Shown: positions 25,760 through 35,880, numbered from the stretch's first letter. The stretch is 62,093 bases of DNA from Alphaproteobacteria bacterium (GCA_024640405.1 JAHEFB010000024.1:2088-64180), one strand, 5' to 3'. Translations and numbers: made by a program. Notes: a model not told the origin generated them from the letters alone.

Positions 25760-26509
25760 TCATGCATGAATAATCTGCAAGTCTGGTAATCCCCAGCACT
25801 GTTGACCCATGTCATGCGCCATTGCCGCAAACCCTTCGGTTTCAATCTCACCTTTTCCCCAGACAGGATGGGACGATCTTATCGCCGGGCTTTCGACACC
25901 ATATCGAAAAGATGGAAATATCAGACCGTCCCTGTGGAGGTCGGCGCGCACCAGCAACATTGTTCCACCGACACTGTCAATTCGAACGGGTCCGCCGGTA
26001 CCCCGCAGATCATGCATGTTCTTGGTGCCGTTATCTTTCCAGGCATTCAGGTCGAAACTCTGCCCTCCAGGTTTGCGCACGCAATCCGGATGCAATATGT
26101 CCAGTCTATATGACAGCAAGTGCTCTACGATGTCCGGCTGGTACCGGACAACGTCGACGTCCAGCCACAACACCCAATCTTCATCATCGAGCATTCGAAA
26201 CAGCAACTGGTTGCGAGACTTTGCCAGGACATTGCGTCGTGCCAGCTGGACAGAGGGCTCCCATCGCGACAGATGAGCAGGGATGGCAAAATCATAATCC
26301 CGTTTGAACACTTTGAGCCGTTGGAACCGGCCTGAATACTCGTCTGCAAGTTTCAACAGTTCTGCGTATGTACCATCATTGCTGTCACTTTCGAGAACAC
26401 CGACTGACAGGAGCTGCTTGTTATATGTGAGGCGATCCAGCCGGTCGAAATAATCCGAGAGATACTGCGCAGCATTCTTCATCGGGGTCAGGATTAACAC
26501 TTTGGCCAA
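25760..26509 (-). CDS. Anp1/Mnn9-like glycosyltransferase
   Basis: A 249-residue GT-A-type protein starting VLILTPMKNAAQYLSDYF. It has VGVLESDSNDGTYAEL, the metal-binding DxD motif in WVLWLDVDVVRYQPD (D117/D119), PDCVRKPGGQSFDLNAW, and IDSVGGTMLLVRADLHRDG followed by TEGFAAMAHDMG. This order is that of the Anp1/Mnn9/Van1 family known from fungal mannan polymerase and scattered in bacteria. It would transfer a sugar, perhaps mannose, to an unknown acceptor. No signal anchor is present. It follows a small unknown gene that overlaps its start. Confidence 0.75.
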   Translation of the reverse strand: MAKVLILTPMKNAAQYLSDYFDRLDRLTYNKQLLSVGVLESDSNDGTYAELLKLADEYSGRFQRLKVFKRDYDFAIPAHLSRWEPSVQLARRNVLAKSRNQLLFRMLDDEDWVLWLDVDVVRYQPDIVEHLLSYRLDILHPDCVRKPGGQSFDLNAWKDNGTKNMHDLRGTGGPVRIDSVGGTMLLVRADLHRDGLIFPSFRYGVESPAIRSSHPVWGKGEIETEGFAAMAHDMGQQCWGLPDLQIIHA

Positions 26510-26759
26510 ACAAATTCTCCCTTATCCGGATAATCGCACCCATGACCAGCTGGCGTTCCCATTTCGTGGGTTCCGGAAATCGCGACGTCAGCCAATCGAG
26601 TACAATATCGATTTTTCGATATGCGCTGGTTTCATCCAGTTCATCATCAATGATGCACAAATATCGAGGTTCCGAAACCACGACTTCATTCATCGACCTG
26701 CAGATTTTATCGCTTCCCTCACGAGTCACAACCACGCGTACATCGTCAGGTTCCATCAT
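26421..26759 (-). CDS. Small protein of unknown function
   Basis: A 112-residue frame, MMEPDDVRVVVTREGSDKI through YLCIIDDELDETSAYRKIDIVLDWL, with plausible amphipathic helices in its first 80 residues. It overlaps the downstream Anp1-like gene by 89 bases, an unusually long overlap, so the true C-terminus may be shorter if there is a sequence error. No family recognised. The alternative plus-strand frame over the same interval looks like a shadow. Confidence 0.4.
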   Translation of the reverse strand: MMEPDDVRVVVTREGSDKICRSMNEVVVSEPRYLCIIDDELDETSAYRKIDIVLDWLTSRFPEPTKWERQLVMGAIIRIRENLFGQSVNPDPDEECCAVSLGLFRPAGSPHI

Positions 26760-26830
26760 CCGGGCAGGTTAGCTGGCCGTCGACAAATGATAGTCGAATT
26801 CCACTGCTGTCCCTACGCTATCCCGGTACT

Positions 26831-28783
26831 TCAAGACGCATTCGCCCGCTTCACATCCGGTGGGGTTGCTTCGTCGACCAGCGCTGCCGTCACTTCGTCC
26901 AGCGTCATCGATGTCTGGTCACGCGACCCCAGCCGGCGAACATTTACAGTGCCTTCCTCGGCCTCCCGGTTTCCACACACCAGGATCACCGGCACCTTGG
27001 CAAGTGAGTGCTCGCGCACCTTGTAGTTGATCTTTTCATTGCGGAAATCGGTGATGACCTGCAACCCGGCCTTCTTGAGCCTGGCGGCAACCTGCTCGCC
27101 GTAAGTATCGGCATCCTGGGTAATGGTGGCGACCACCACCTGAACCGGGGCAAACCACAAAGGCATGTGGCCGGCGTAGTTCTCGATGAGAATACCAAGG
27201 AACCGTTCCATCGATCCGCAAATTGCGCGATGGATCATCACCGGTTGCTTCTTTTCTGAATCCCTGTCGATGTAAAAGGCGCCAAATCGTTCCGGCAGGT
27301 TGAAATCAACCTGCGTCGTGCCGCATTGCCAGTCGCGACCGATGGCATCACGCAGCACATACTCGAATTTTGGGCCATAAAAGGCACCCTCACCCGGGTT
27401 GATTTCAGTTTTGATCTTGCCGCCGGATTCAGTCTTGATCTGCTCAAGCACCTCGCCCATGACTTTTTCCGCATAATCCCAGTTTTCATCGGGACCGACG
27501 CGTTTTTCGGGGCGCGTTGACAGTTTCACCGTGATCTCGTCGAAACCAAAATCTGCATATGTCGACAGGATCAGATCATTGATCCTCATGCACTCCGAGG
27601 CCATTTGCTCTTCGGTGCAAAACACATGGGCATCGTCCTGCGTAAAGCCGCGAACCCGCAACAGTCCATGCAGCGCGCCGGAGGGCTCATAGCGGTGGAC
27701 ATTGCCGAACTCGGCATACTTTACCGGAAGATCGCGATAGGACTTGAGGCCATGCTTGAATATCTGCACATGGCCGGGGCAATTCATCGGTTTGATGGCG
27801 AACACACGGTCGTCCTCCGTCTGGGTGACGAACATGTTTTCCCTGTACCAGTCCCAGTGACCTGAGGTCTCCCACAATGCCTTGTCCAGGATTTCAGGCG
27901 CATTGACTTCTTCATAGCCCTGCAGATCCAACCTGCGGCGCATGTAGTTCACCAGGTTCTGGAACATACGCCAGCCCTTGGCATGCCAGAACACTACGCC
28001 TGGGCCCTCTTCCTGGAAGTGGAACAAATCCATTTCACGACCGAGCTTGCGATGGTCACGTTTTTCAGCTTCCTCAAGCATCGTCAGGTAATTGTCGAGG
28101 TCAGCCTGCGACGCCCAGGCAGTACCGTAAATGCGCGTCAGCATTTCGTTGTTGCTGTCACCGCGCCAATAGGCACCCGCCACTTTCATCAGCTTGAATG
28201 CCGTGCCTATCTGGCCCGTGGACGCCATGTGCGGTCCACGGCACAGATCGAACCAGTCGCCCTGATAATAGATCTTCAGATCCTGTTCGTCGGGTATGGC
28301 ATCGACCAGCTCGACCTTGTAGGCCTCGCCCTTGTCGCTGAACACCTGTTTGACCTTGTCACGTGGCCACACTTCCTTGGAAAACGGCTTGTTGCGCTGA
28401 ATAATCTCACGCATTTTCTTTTCGATGACCGGCAGGTCTTCCGTCGTAAAGGGTTGATTGCGTTTGAAGTCGTAGAAGAAGCCGTTCTCGATGACTGGTC
28501 CGATGGTAACCTGGGTTCCGGGCCACAATTCCTGAACCGCTTCGGCCATCACATGAGCTGCATCGTGCCGGATGAGTTCCAGTGCATCGGCATCATCACG
28601 CGTGATGATCTTGAATTCTGCATCTGCTTCTATTGGATCGGACAGGTCGGCAAGTGCACCGTCCAGCATGACGGCAACTGCTTTTTTCTGCAGCGACTTG
28701 GCAATGGAGCCAGCGACATCATGCCCGCTGATGCCAGCGTCAAATTCGCGAACGGATCCATCGGGAAAGGTAAGGGAAATCAT
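26831..28783 (-). CDS. thrS: Threonyl-tRNA synthetase
   Basis: A 650-residue class II synthetase. N-terminal TGS domain ([17 protein letters not shown]), second (editing) domain with [17 protein letters not shown], then the catalytic core with motif 2 ([21 protein letters not shown]) and motif 3 ([17 protein letters not shown]), and an anticodon-binding domain starting [13 protein letters not shown]. It charges tRNA-Thr in the cytosol. The start at 28783 is chosen because AAGAGG lies 7 bases upstream and MISLTFPDG is the normal opening; an in-frame extension to 28816 is unlikely. Confidence 0.96.
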   Translation of the reverse strand: MISLTFPDGSVREFDAGISGHDVAGSIAKSLQKKAVAVMLDGALADLSDPIEADAEFKIITRDDADALELIRHDAAHVMAEAVQELWPGTQVTIGPVIENGFFYDFKRNQPFTTEDLPVIEKKMREIIQRNKPFSKEVWPRDKVKQVFSDKGEAYKVELVDAIPDEQDLKIYYQGDWFDLCRGPHMASTGQIGTAFKLMKVAGAYWRGDSNNEMLTRIYGTAWASQADLDNYLTMLEEAEKRDHRKLGREMDLFHFQEEGPGVVFWHAKGWRMFQNLVNYMRRRLDLQGYEEVNAPEILDKALWETSGHWDWYRENMFVTQTEDDRVFAIKPMNCPGHVQIFKHGLKSYRDLPVKYAEFGNVHRYEPSGALHGLLRVRGFTQDDAHVFCTEEQMASECMRINDLILSTYADFGFDEITVKLSTRPEKRVGPDENWDYAEKVMGEVLEQIKTESGGKIKTEINPGEGAFYGPKFEYVLRDAIGRDWQCGTTQVDFNLPERFGAFYIDRDSEKKQPVMIHRAICGSMERFLGILIENYAGHMPLWFAPVQVVVATITQDADTYGEQVAARLKKAGLQVITDFRNEKINYKVREHSLAKVPVILVCGNREAEEGTVNVRRLGSRDQTSMTLDEVTAALVDEATPPDVKRANAS

Positions 28784-28876
28784 TATCGTCACCTCTTGCT
28801 CACTCTCTGCATACAAACGCAGGTAAGCTGACTGATTGTGTTAAACCTTGCGCGGCATGTGCGCACAATTGGCAAC

Positions 28877-29200
28877 TTATTGCCCGTTTTCTGTCCGCTT
28901 CGTCAAGCTGGCATACCGCCAAAACTTCAATCCGGCCTTCTCAACCAAGTCAGGTACCGGGTCAAACCCGCTGGTGCCCCATGGGTTGCAGCGGGCAATC
29001 CTGAAAAACCCAAGCCAGAACCCGGCCCATGCACCATGACTGGAGATGGCTTCCATGGCATAGCTGGAACATGTCGGCAAATGCCGGCAGGTGCGACCGA
29101 GAAAATACGACAGGGTCAGTTGATAGCCACGGATCAACACCAGCATTGCCGATGCCATCAGGCCTTGTCGCCGCCTTGCTGGAAACGGTCGGTCTTTCAA
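28877..29200 (-). CDS. yidD: Membrane protein insertion efficiency factor YidD
   Basis: A 107-residue YidD (UPF0161) protein: LIRGYQLTLSYFLGRTCRHLPTCSSYAMEAI with the conserved cysteine pattern CRHxPTCS, then GFFRIARCNPWGTSGFDPVPD. It aids YidC-dependent membrane protein insertion at the inner membrane. In many genomes it lies beside rpmH-rnpA-yidC; here it is instead just upstream of thrS on the same strand. Confidence 0.92.
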   Translation of the reverse strand: MKDRPFPARRRQGLMASAMLVLIRGYQLTLSYFLGRTCRHLPTCSSYAMEAISSHGAWAGFWLGFFRIARCNPWGTSGFDPVPDLVEKAGLKFWRYASLTKRTENGQ

Positions 29201-29266
29201 TCTATTGCTCCAGATACAAGCGTTACTCTGTCACCTTGCTTACCATAGCTCATAAAGGGGTCCGCC

Positions 29267-30811
29267 ATGTCAGAAAACCAACCAAATATCGTACTCATCA
29301 TGGTCGACCAACTGTCGGCTCTGTTTCTTTCTGCCTACGGCCATCCGGTGGTCAAGACACCCAACATTGACCGGCTTGCCAAGGATGGCGTGGTGTTCGA
29401 GAATTTCTACTCGCCAAGCCCGCTTTGCGCGCCTGCACGCGCTGCCATGATGTCCGGCCAGTTGCCAACGCGCAATCGTGTCTACGACAACGCTGCCGAG
29501 TTTGCTTCACAGATTCCCAGTTTTGCTCATTATCTGCGGCTTGAAGGCTATCGCACCTGCCTGTCCGGTAAAATGCACTTTGTCGGACCGGACCAGTTGC
29601 ACGGCTTCGAGGAACGCCTGACAACCGATATCTATCCGGCAGATTTCGGCTGGACCCCCGATTGGCGCAAGCCGCAGGAGCGGGTTGACTGGTGGTATCA
29701 CAACCTGTTGTCGGTCAAGCAGGCAGGCATTGCCGAACAGACCAACCAGCTTGAATATGACGACGAAGTCGGGTTTCAGGCCTGCCGCCGGATTTATGAC
29801 TATGCGCGCAATCCTGAACAACGGCCATTCTGCCTGGTTGCCTCATTCACCCATCCGCATGACCCGTATGCCGCGCGCGCAAGACACTGGAATCTCTATT
29901 CAGATGACGAGATAGATGCGCCGCAAACCCCGGCTTTTGCATACGATGACATGGACCCGCACAGCCAGCGGCTGTGGAAGGTATCCGCCATGGATGACTA
30001 TGACATCACCGATCAGGACATTCGCAATGCAAGGCGTGCCTACTATGCCAACATCTCGTACCTCGATGATCATGTCGGAAAAATACTGAGCACCCTGACT
30101 GACTGCGGACTGAGGGATGACACCGTCATCATGTTCACGTCCGACCACGGTGACATGCTGGGCGAGCGCGGCCTGTGGTACAAGATGAGTTTCATGGAGC
30201 ACTCCTCGCGGGTACCGTTGATCGTCAGCGCGCCCGGCCGTTTTGCCCCGCGCCGCATCGCCCAGCCGGCATCCCTGCTTGATATCCTTCCGACGTTGAG
30301 CGATATCGCCGGACGCAAAACCCATGCCGCGACACTTGACGGACAATCGCTGTTACCGTTGCTGGAGGGCGGTGAAGAAAATTCGAACCATGCCATATAT
30401 GCCGAACTCACGGCTGAAGGCTGCCTGGCACCGCTGTTTATGATCAGGCAGGGAAACTGGAAATACACCGCATCACGCCCCGATCCGGATCAATTGTTCG
30501 ACCTTGCGGCAGATCCGAATGAACTCACGAACCTGGCGGACCATCCCGATCATGCGCCTACAGCCCGGAAATTCCGGTCGATGGCATCGGCGCGCTGGAC
30601 TCCGTCAAAACTGGAAACGGAAATCAGGGAAAGCCAGTTGGTGAGGCTTGCGGTGTGGCAAGCCTTGCGAAAAGGCAACTGGTATCCGTGGGATTATCAG
30701 CCTTTGCGGGATGCATCGGAACAATACATGCGCAACCACAAGGATCTGAACGTGCTGGAGAAATCTTCACGTTTTCCGCCGCCGCCGCAACCGGAGAAAA
30801 AATCAGGCTGA
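29267..30811 (+). CDS. betC: Choline-sulfatase
   Basis: A 514-residue sulfatase beginning NIVLIMVDQLSALFLSAYG with metal-binding Asp, and the formylglycine signature SPLCAPARAAMMSG (Cys54-x-Pro-x-Arg58), plus CLSGKMHFVGPDQLHGFEERL and FTSDHGDMLGERGLWYKMSF. The C-terminal stretch WYPWDYQPLRDASEQYMRN then RFPPPP is characteristic of BetC, which releases choline from choline-O-sulfate for glycine betaine synthesis. AAAGGGG precedes ATG 29267. The usual betICBA neighbours are absent. The upstream sulfotransferases are unrelated enzymes. Confidence 0.87.
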   Translation: MSENQPNIVLIMVDQLSALFLSAYGHPVVKTPNIDRLAKDGVVFENFYSPSPLCAPARAAMMSGQLPTRNRVYDNAAEFASQIPSFAHYLRLEGYRTCLSGKMHFVGPDQLHGFEERLTTDIYPADFGWTPDWRKPQERVDWWYHNLLSVKQAGIAEQTNQLEYDDEVGFQACRRIYDYARNPEQRPFCLVASFTHPHDPYAARARHWNLYSDDEIDAPQTPAFAYDDMDPHSQRLWKVSAMDDYDITDQDIRNARRAYYANISYLDDHVGKILSTLTDCGLRDDTVIMFTSDHGDMLGERGLWYKMSFMEHSSRVPLIVSAPGRFAPRRIAQPASLLDILPTLSDIAGRKTHAATLDGQSLLPLLEGGEENSNHAIYAELTAEGCLAPLFMIRQGNWKYTASRPDPDQLFDLAADPNELTNLADHPDHAPTARKFRSMASARWTPSKLETEIRESQLVRLAVWQALRKGNWYPWDYQPLRDASEQYMRNHKDLNVLEKSSRFPPPPQPEKKSG

Positions 30812-31258
30812 TTGGGCCTCGTTTTTACCCGTTTTGCCCTCGGCCATATCAATGGCACTGCAGACCGCGTCGAAAGTCAAAAGCGTCGAGGCGTGGCGCG
30901 CCTTGAAATCGCGAACCGGGGACAGCGCTTCCAAATCAACCCATTTTCCACCGGGTGCCGGTCCGTTGTTTTTCAACATGTCGTACATCTGTTCGCGAAC
31001 CGCTCGCAATTCATTGCCTGAGGACCCGACGACATGATGTGCCATGATGGATGACGACGCCTGCCCCAGCGCGCAGGCTTTGACATCATGCGCGAAATCA
31101 GACACCACGCCGTCTTTCAGCATGAGGTCAACAGTCACTTTGGAGCCACACAGTTTTGAATGGGCAACGGCGGTACCTTCCGGCTCGGGCAGCCTGCCGA
31201 GCCGTGGAATATCGGCAGCAAACCCCAGTATCTGCTTGTTGTATACGTCGTTAATCAT
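30803..31258 (-). CDS. IscU/NifU-like iron-sulfur scaffold protein
   Basis: A 151-residue scaffold-type protein starting MINDVYNKQILGFAADIPR, with Cys37 (HSKLCGSKV) and Cys62 (VKACALGQASSSIMA) at two of the usual three cluster positions. The third position reads ARHASTLL, where IscU has a cysteine after the histidine. This substitution seems to be shared by an alphaproteobacterial subgroup. A role in Fe-S assembly is inferred from the fold. Its 3' end overlaps betC by 9 bases. Confidence 0.75.
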   Translation of the reverse strand: MINDVYNKQILGFAADIPRLGRLPEPEGTAVAHSKLCGSKVTVDLMLKDGVVSDFAHDVKACALGQASSSIMAHHVVGSSGNELRAVREQMYDMLKNNGPAPGGKWVDLEALSPVRDFKARHASTLLTFDAVCSAIDMAEGKTGKNEAQSA

Positions 31259-31508
31259 GACAGCAGGTAATATGGGTTGAACATGCTTGTATTACCAGTC
31301 TCATTCGACCATATGCTGCCCATTGGCAATGATTTTATGAACATGCGACCCAAATCTCCTTTTTGGAATTTGGCAAAGCTTGTGCTAAGACCAGATCGTC
31401 AAAGCCGATTTTGGGCAAGTTACTGCAAGTTGAGTGAACCTGACGAGAACAACCAGCGTTAAATCAATGAATTTAACCCTGAAATATCAAGATTCTATCG
31501 AGGCCCAA

Positions 31509-32150
31509 ATGGACGCTGTCGTTAAACATATAGGTGCCGTAAAACCCGACATCGGGTCAGGCCCGGCAATTGAAAAGCCGACCGAAGAAGAAGCACTTGC
31601 TGCTGTGCGTACATTGATCGCCTGGGCCGGTGATGACCCTGATCGTGAAGGTTTGCTGGACACGCCAAAACGAGTGCTGAAGGCATACTCGGAGTTGTTC
31701 TCCGGGTACAAGTCTGACAGTCGCGATGCTTTGCAACGCACGTTTGAAGATGTTGGTGGCTATGACGACATCGTACTGGTGCGTAACATCGAATTTTTTT
31801 CCCATTGTGAACATCACATGGTGCCGTTTCAAGGGCATGTTCACATAGCCTATCTGCCGACCAACGGCGTCGTCGGGTTGTCCAAGCTGGCCCGTGTCGT
31901 GGAGGTATTCTCTCGCCGCCTGCAGACCCAGGAGAATCTGACTGCCCAGATCGTTCACGCAATTGACACGCAACTGGATGCCCGCGGCGTCGCGGTGATG
32001 GTTGAAGCCGTTCACAACTGCATGACCATGCGTGGCGTGCAAAAACGTGATGCGTCGACGCTGACCACACGGTTCGCCGGCGATTTCAAATCACAGGCCG
32101 CATTGCAGGTGCGCTTCATGGAAATGGTGCGGTACCGCCAACCCGACTGA
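31509..32150 (+). CDS. folE: GTP cyclohydrolase I
   Basis: A 213-residue FolE converting GTP to dihydroneopterin triphosphate, the first step of folate/tetrahydropterin synthesis. Landmarks are [21 protein letters not shown], the zinc-ligand region [41 protein letters not shown] and [20 protein letters not shown] lies 5 bases before ATG 31509, and MDAVVK is a typical start; in-frame ATGs at 31434 and 31467 would add up to 25 residues of unlikely sequence. Confidence 0.94.
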   Translation: MDAVVKHIGAVKPDIGSGPAIEKPTEEEALAAVRTLIAWAGDDPDREGLLDTPKRVLKAYSELFSGYKSDSRDALQRTFEDVGGYDDIVLVRNIEFFSHCEHHMVPFQGHVHIAYLPTNGVVGLSKLARVVEVFSRRLQTQENLTAQIVHAIDTQLDARGVAVMVEAVHNCMTMRGVQKRDASTLTTRFAGDFKSQAALQVRFMEMVRYRQPD

Positions 32151-32178
32151 TGCGTCACAAATTACCGGGGAAACCCAA

Positions 32179-32622
32179 TTGACCGATACGCAATTTCCCC
32201 CCGCAGACAGCATTGACGACGTGGAAGAAGGTAGCGATTTTGCGCCGCATTTTAATGATGCCGGGCTCATTCCTGCCATGGCGATTGATGCTGAAACCAA
32301 CGCGCCTTTGATGTTTGCCTTCATGAACAGGGAGAGTCTGGCTCTTACGCTGGAGACAGGCCTGGCGCACTACTACTCCCGTTCACGCGGTTCGCTTTGG
32401 AAGAAGGGCGAAACTTCCGGCCAGCTGCAGCATATTGAACGCGTTAGGACTGATTGCGATCAGGATGTGCTGGTGCTGGAAGTTCGGGTTGCCGGCGATG
32501 GAGCTGCCTGCCACACCGGACGGGCAACCTGCTTCTACAGGCGCGTGAACCCGGATCGAAGTCTGACTACAATCGACAATGTCAGAAAAATTGATCCGGA
32601 AGCGACATACGGCAAAAAATGA
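32179..32622 (+). CDS. hisI: Phosphoribosyl-AMP cyclohydrolase
   Basis: A 147-residue HisI, third step of histidine biosynthesis. Typical segments are [40 protein letters not shown], the Asp/Cys metal site [13 protein letters not shown], and [18 protein letters not shown] stretch precedes a TTG start at 32179. It follows folE by 28 bases, so the two are probably co-transcribed. Confidence 0.93.
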   Translation: MTDTQFPPADSIDDVEEGSDFAPHFNDAGLIPAMAIDAETNAPLMFAFMNRESLALTLETGLAHYYSRSRGSLWKKGETSGQLQHIERVRTDCDQDVLVLEVRVAGDGAACHTGRATCFYRRVNPDRSLTTIDNVRKIDPEATYGKK

Positions 32623-32661
32623 ATTTGGCGAGCTGACGCCGCTGCACTGCAGTGCGGCTGT

Positions 32662-33219
32662 TTACGCGGCCGGTTGTGCTTCCGGTGTGGGCAATTCAGC
32701 TTCACCGCCTTGCTCGCCGTCAGCGCTGGTCTCGTCACCCTCGGTCAACGCATTGAGTAACAGGTCATGAAGATCAGACAGCGTGATCATTCCCTTGATC
32801 TCACTGGCTTCTGTCACCAGCACAAATTCCGATGATGTGTTGTTTATCAGTTCCATAACCTGGACTATGGGCGTGCTGGCATCGCACGCGGGAACCATGC
32901 CGCGAACCAGGTCGCTGGCGACCATTTGCATCGCCGATGATCCGATCCTGCCCGATGCATTGACAATGTCGCGCTGCGAAAGCGTTCCCTTTACTTCACC
33001 GTACTCACTGAGAATGACCGTTCCCGGCACGTGACATGACAGCAGATACTCACACACATCCACCAGTTTGGCCGATTGCACGATCGCTGGAACGCCACGT
33101 CCATATTGCTCAATGATGTCCGAAGCATTCATTTCAGGTGCTGACCCTTTGGGCAAAATATGAAACTTAAAGGTTCGATGCTGGATTATTGGCACAAAAC
33201 CCTTAATCAGTTGTTTCAC
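32662..33219 (-). CDS. CBS-domain pair protein
   Basis: A protein of 156-185 residues with two CBS motifs: AKLVDVCEYLLSCHVPGTVILSE followed by VKGTLSQRDIVNA, and TPIVQVMELINNTSSEFVLVTE followed by IKGMITLSDLHDLLL. The C-terminal 25 residues are acidic and low-complexity. CBS pairs bind adenosyl nucleotides and regulate partners; the partner is unknown. Start uncertain: GTG 33219 or ATG 33132 (MNASDIIEQYG), neither with a strong ribosome binding site. Confidence 0.75.
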   Translation of the reverse strand: MKQLIKGFVPIIQHRTFKFHILPKGSAPEMNASDIIEQYGRGVPAIVQSAKLVDVCEYLLSCHVPGTVILSEYGEVKGTLSQRDIVNASGRIGSSAMQMVASDLVRGMVPACDASTPIVQVMELINNTSSEFVLVTEASEIKGMITLSDLHDLLLNALTEGDETSADGEQGGEAELPTPEAQPAA

Positions 33220-33330
33220 GGACCGTCAATCTTGATCCATTTTGCGTGGCAACGGCAGCCAGCCGGAAATTACTGATCGCAGTCAATCACAGTGGGCATC
33301 AGTTCATGAGAGATCAGGAAGTGCGGTGTA

Positions 33331-34125
33331 TCATTTGTGTAGTGCGGATTTGGCCGGATCAAGCCAGCCGAACACCAGCAAACCGGTCAGAAAACCACCC
33401 AAATGTGCTTCCCAGGCAATTCGGGCGTCGGTCAATACCCCCAACGACGCCGTAAACATGTCGACACCCAGCCAAACGGCAATGAAGACCACAGCTGATT
33501 TGTTGGTGAACAGCAATCGCAGAGGCTCCGGGGGCACCAGGCTCAAATCTTTGCGCAGGCTGCTGGTCAGGGTGCCGCCATGAGCAAAGATCAGCCGAAC
33601 AGCCACCGCCATCTGACCGGCAATGGCCCCCGACGCGCCGACAAGAATCGCGCCGGTGCCCCATGTCAGCACCAGGGAAAATGCCGCAGCAACCCCTGCC
33701 GCAAGCATTGAAACGGCAATGAACCGGGACGGGCCCAGTCGCCTTGCAGCAACCGACCCGAACGCCAGCATCCACACAATATTCATGATCAGGTGGGTCC
33801 AGCCGCCGTGCAGCAAAGCGTATGAAAAAAACGACGTCACACGTGCAATCTCACCACCGGGGAGCAGTCGTCCGCCCAGTTCAGACAATGTCAGAAAGCG
33901 CGCAGGAAGGAATGCCAGTGTCAGAATGACACGGTTGGCAAAGTCATCGCTGGCAAGCTCGATCCCAACATGAATCACCAGCATAAGGCCGGCCATAATC
34001 AGAACCACACCCGGCGCATTTACGACAGGCGGCGGTTTGCGCCCAACATTTGCCGCTTCAAAGTGCCCGGTAGCCAAATCAAACTCCGCAGAAGGCCTGT
34101 TTTCAGGAGAATTTCCGTCATTCAT
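33331..34125 (-). CDS. Rhomboid-family intramembrane serine protease
   Basis: A protein of about 264 residues with six to seven hydrophobic segments. Rhomboid landmarks are FFSYALLHGGWTHLIMNIVWMLAFG, the catalytic serine in LVGASGAIAGQMA (GASG), and the catalytic histidine in WEAHLGGFLTGLL. It cleaves transmembrane substrates in the inner membrane; target unknown. ATG 34125 (MNDGNSPENR) is preferred to the in-frame start at 34158. Confidence 0.88.
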   Translation of the reverse strand: MNDGNSPENRPSAEFDLATGHFEAANVGRKPPPVVNAPGVVLIMAGLMLVIHVGIELASDDFANRVILTLAFLPARFLTLSELGGRLLPGGEIARVTSFFSYALLHGGWTHLIMNIVWMLAFGSVAARRLGPSRFIAVSMLAAGVAAAFSLVLTWGTGAILVGASGAIAGQMAVAVRLIFAHGGTLTSSLRKDLSLVPPEPLRLLFTNKSAVVFIAVWLGVDMFTASLGVLTDARIAWEAHLGGFLTGLLVFGWLDPAKSALHK

Positions 34126-34232
34126 CAAAATATCCGCCTGCTCTACTCTATCTGGCACGGTGCCTGCAAAGACGGGTTAGCTGCGTTCAGCTTTGAGACA
34201 ATCACGAGATACCAGTCAGGCAGGTGACTTAT

Positions 34233-34874
34233 ATGTCAGGCACGAAGCAATTTTTCAATGACGACCCTGATGATACGGTAATGCATCCCACCAGCCGGGA
34301 GCTGTTTCGTACATGGGAACGTATCAGGGGTGAAGAAGCCGCGCCTGTCAGGTCGGTTGTCACCATGAGTGAACTGATCTCCATCATTCCGTGGGTTTCC
34401 ATTCTGCACCGGGATCTGCACAAAATGTCATATGTGTACCGGCTCGCCGGATCCGCTGTATGCGAAACCTTCGGGCGGCAATTGACCGGCACCACCGCCT
34501 TCGACGACTGGCCCAGCTTTGACCGTGAGACCATCATCCGCGGCCTTGATACGGTTGTTGGCATGAAACAACCTTGCGTTGGTCGATTTATGGCGCATTC
34601 GTTTGGTGGCCGGGAAGTCGGTTTTGAATTGGCAGCCGTACCGATCATGGCGACAAATGGCATCGATGTTCACGCCTTGGTCACCATTGCGCCCTTCCGT
34701 GATGCTCGCGGTATCGTTAAAGACCCTCTAGTGGGATTCAAGGTACGTAAAATCCGCATTCTGTGGAGCGATCAACTTCCCGGAAAGCCGGTTTCCAGGC
34801 CTGTCTCCAGCAGTGACGAAGTGCGCCGCATCAATTCAAGCTTCCTGCGGGTCATCGATGGCGGAAAGGCCTGA
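34233..34874 (+). CDS. PAS_5-type PAS domain protein
   Basis: A 213-residue single-domain protein: HPTSRELFRTWERIRG, PWVSILHRDLHKMSYVYRLAGSAVCETFGRQLTG and GREVGFELAAVPIMATNG. This matches the alphaproteobacterial PAS_5 family of stand-alone sensory modules without an attached kinase or cyclase. Ligand and output are unknown. CAGG lies 8 bases before ATG 34233. It precedes the PilZ gene on the same strand with a 204-base gap. Confidence 0.7.
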   Translation: MSGTKQFFNDDPDDTVMHPTSRELFRTWERIRGEEAAPVRSVVTMSELISIIPWVSILHRDLHKMSYVYRLAGSAVCETFGRQLTGTTAFDDWPSFDRETIIRGLDTVVGMKQPCVGRFMAHSFGGREVGFELAAVPIMATNGIDVHALVTIAPFRDARGIVKDPLVGFKVRKIRILWSDQLPGKPVSRPVSSSDEVRRINSSFLRVIDGGKA

Positions 34875-35078
34875 TCAGCCCTGCAGACTGCCCGACAATC
34901 GTTCCATTGACAGCCGGCCAGATCAAATGGCCGCGGCTTTCACGACCGAAATACCGATTTTCAGGTCTGTTAAGGCGGCATTTACGTGGAACTGCTTAAA
35001 GTAAGGTTCCGGGAGAATCCACAACGGGTTCTCGCGGCAGCGAACCCCTTAAGTGGCACCCTGAAAAGGACCGTCAAC

Positions 35079-35672
35079 GTGAGTGCATTTTCAGTTCCGA
35101 CCGAACAAGAGACAACGGAAACGTCTTCCGACAAGGTAAAAAAGATCATTTTCGGCCGTTTTATGCTGCCCGATATGAGCGAGCATCCATGCCAGGTATC
35201 CAGCATTGACGCCGACGGAGCCACACTGCTGAGCGAGCACGTTGTCGAACCCGGCACCGCAATCATCGCCTATCTCGAAGATGTCGGTCGCGTGGATGGA
35301 ACTCTGGAAACCGCAACCAAGGGCGGCTTTTATGTTGCGTTCAACCTGACGGGCCAGCGCAGGGAACGGATGGAACGCCGTCTGGAGTGGGTAGACAAAT
35401 CCGACCCCTCTGACCGCCGCGAGGAACGTTATGTTCCCAAGGAATCCGTATCTCAGATTTCATTGCCTGACGGCCGCGTGTACCAATGCGAGGTGCTCGA
35501 CATTTCCGTTTCCGGCGCGTCGATAAAAACTGACGTTCTGCCGAGTATCGGTACCCACCTCTCTCTCGGCAAGATGCGCGGGCGGGTTGTTCGCTACACG
35601 TCCGACGGAGTCGGCATTGAATTCATGCGTCAACTGGAATCCGAAAAACTGGACGAACAGGCGGTTTTGTAA
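35079..35672 (+). CDS. Tandem PilZ-domain protein
   Basis: A 197-residue protein with two PilZ-like halves. The second half has the c-di-GMP-binding pattern: RREERYVPKES (RxxxR) and DISVSGASIKTD (DxSxxG), ending VVRYTSDGVGIEFMRQL. The first half (FGRFMLPDMSEHPCQVSSIDADGATLLSE) keeps the fold but lacks a clean DxSxxG and may be non-binding. AAAAGGA lies 8 bases before GTG 35079; an open frame reaching 34986 has no such site. It likely links c-di-GMP to motility or surface traits. Confidence 0.82.
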   Translation: MSAFSVPTEQETTETSSDKVKKIIFGRFMLPDMSEHPCQVSSIDADGATLLSEHVVEPGTAIIAYLEDVGRVDGTLETATKGGFYVAFNLTGQRRERMERRLEWVDKSDPSDRREERYVPKESVSQISLPDGRVYQCEVLDISVSGASIKTDVLPSIGTHLSLGKMRGRVVRYTSDGVGIEFMRQLESEKLDEQAVL

Positions 35673-35696
35673 GCCGCACTCAATTCAGGATTGTTC

Positions 35697-35731
35697 AAGG
35701 CCCGCTGGAACCCCGTTCCAGCGGGCCTTTG
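35697..35731 (+). terminator. Intrinsic terminator after the PilZ gene
   Basis: A perfect 14-bp stem (AAGGCCCGCTGGAA at 35697-35710 with TTCCAGCGGGCCTT at 35716-35729) and a 5-base loop, followed by a short T run. It lies 25 bases past the PilZ stop codon. Confidence 0.8.
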
Positions 35732-35880
35732 GCATTACCCGCTCGGTTGGCCTGTTAGGAACTGCTTCATGATTAACGAATTTCCCGTCAAACGATTCAA
35801 AACTGGCACATCTATTTAGCTGAATCTCAAACCCCGTCCGGTAGTTTCTGGCCACAACAAGAAAAGATGGGGTGTTCAAA

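Noticed and set aside
26502..27026. Plus-strand 174-residue frame over the small gene and thrS 3' end
   Set aside because: Its composition is that of an antisense shadow of two minus-strand genes.
27983..28831. 282-residue plus-strand frame opposite thrS
   Set aside because: It is antisense to strongly conserved ThrS motifs and has no family similarity.
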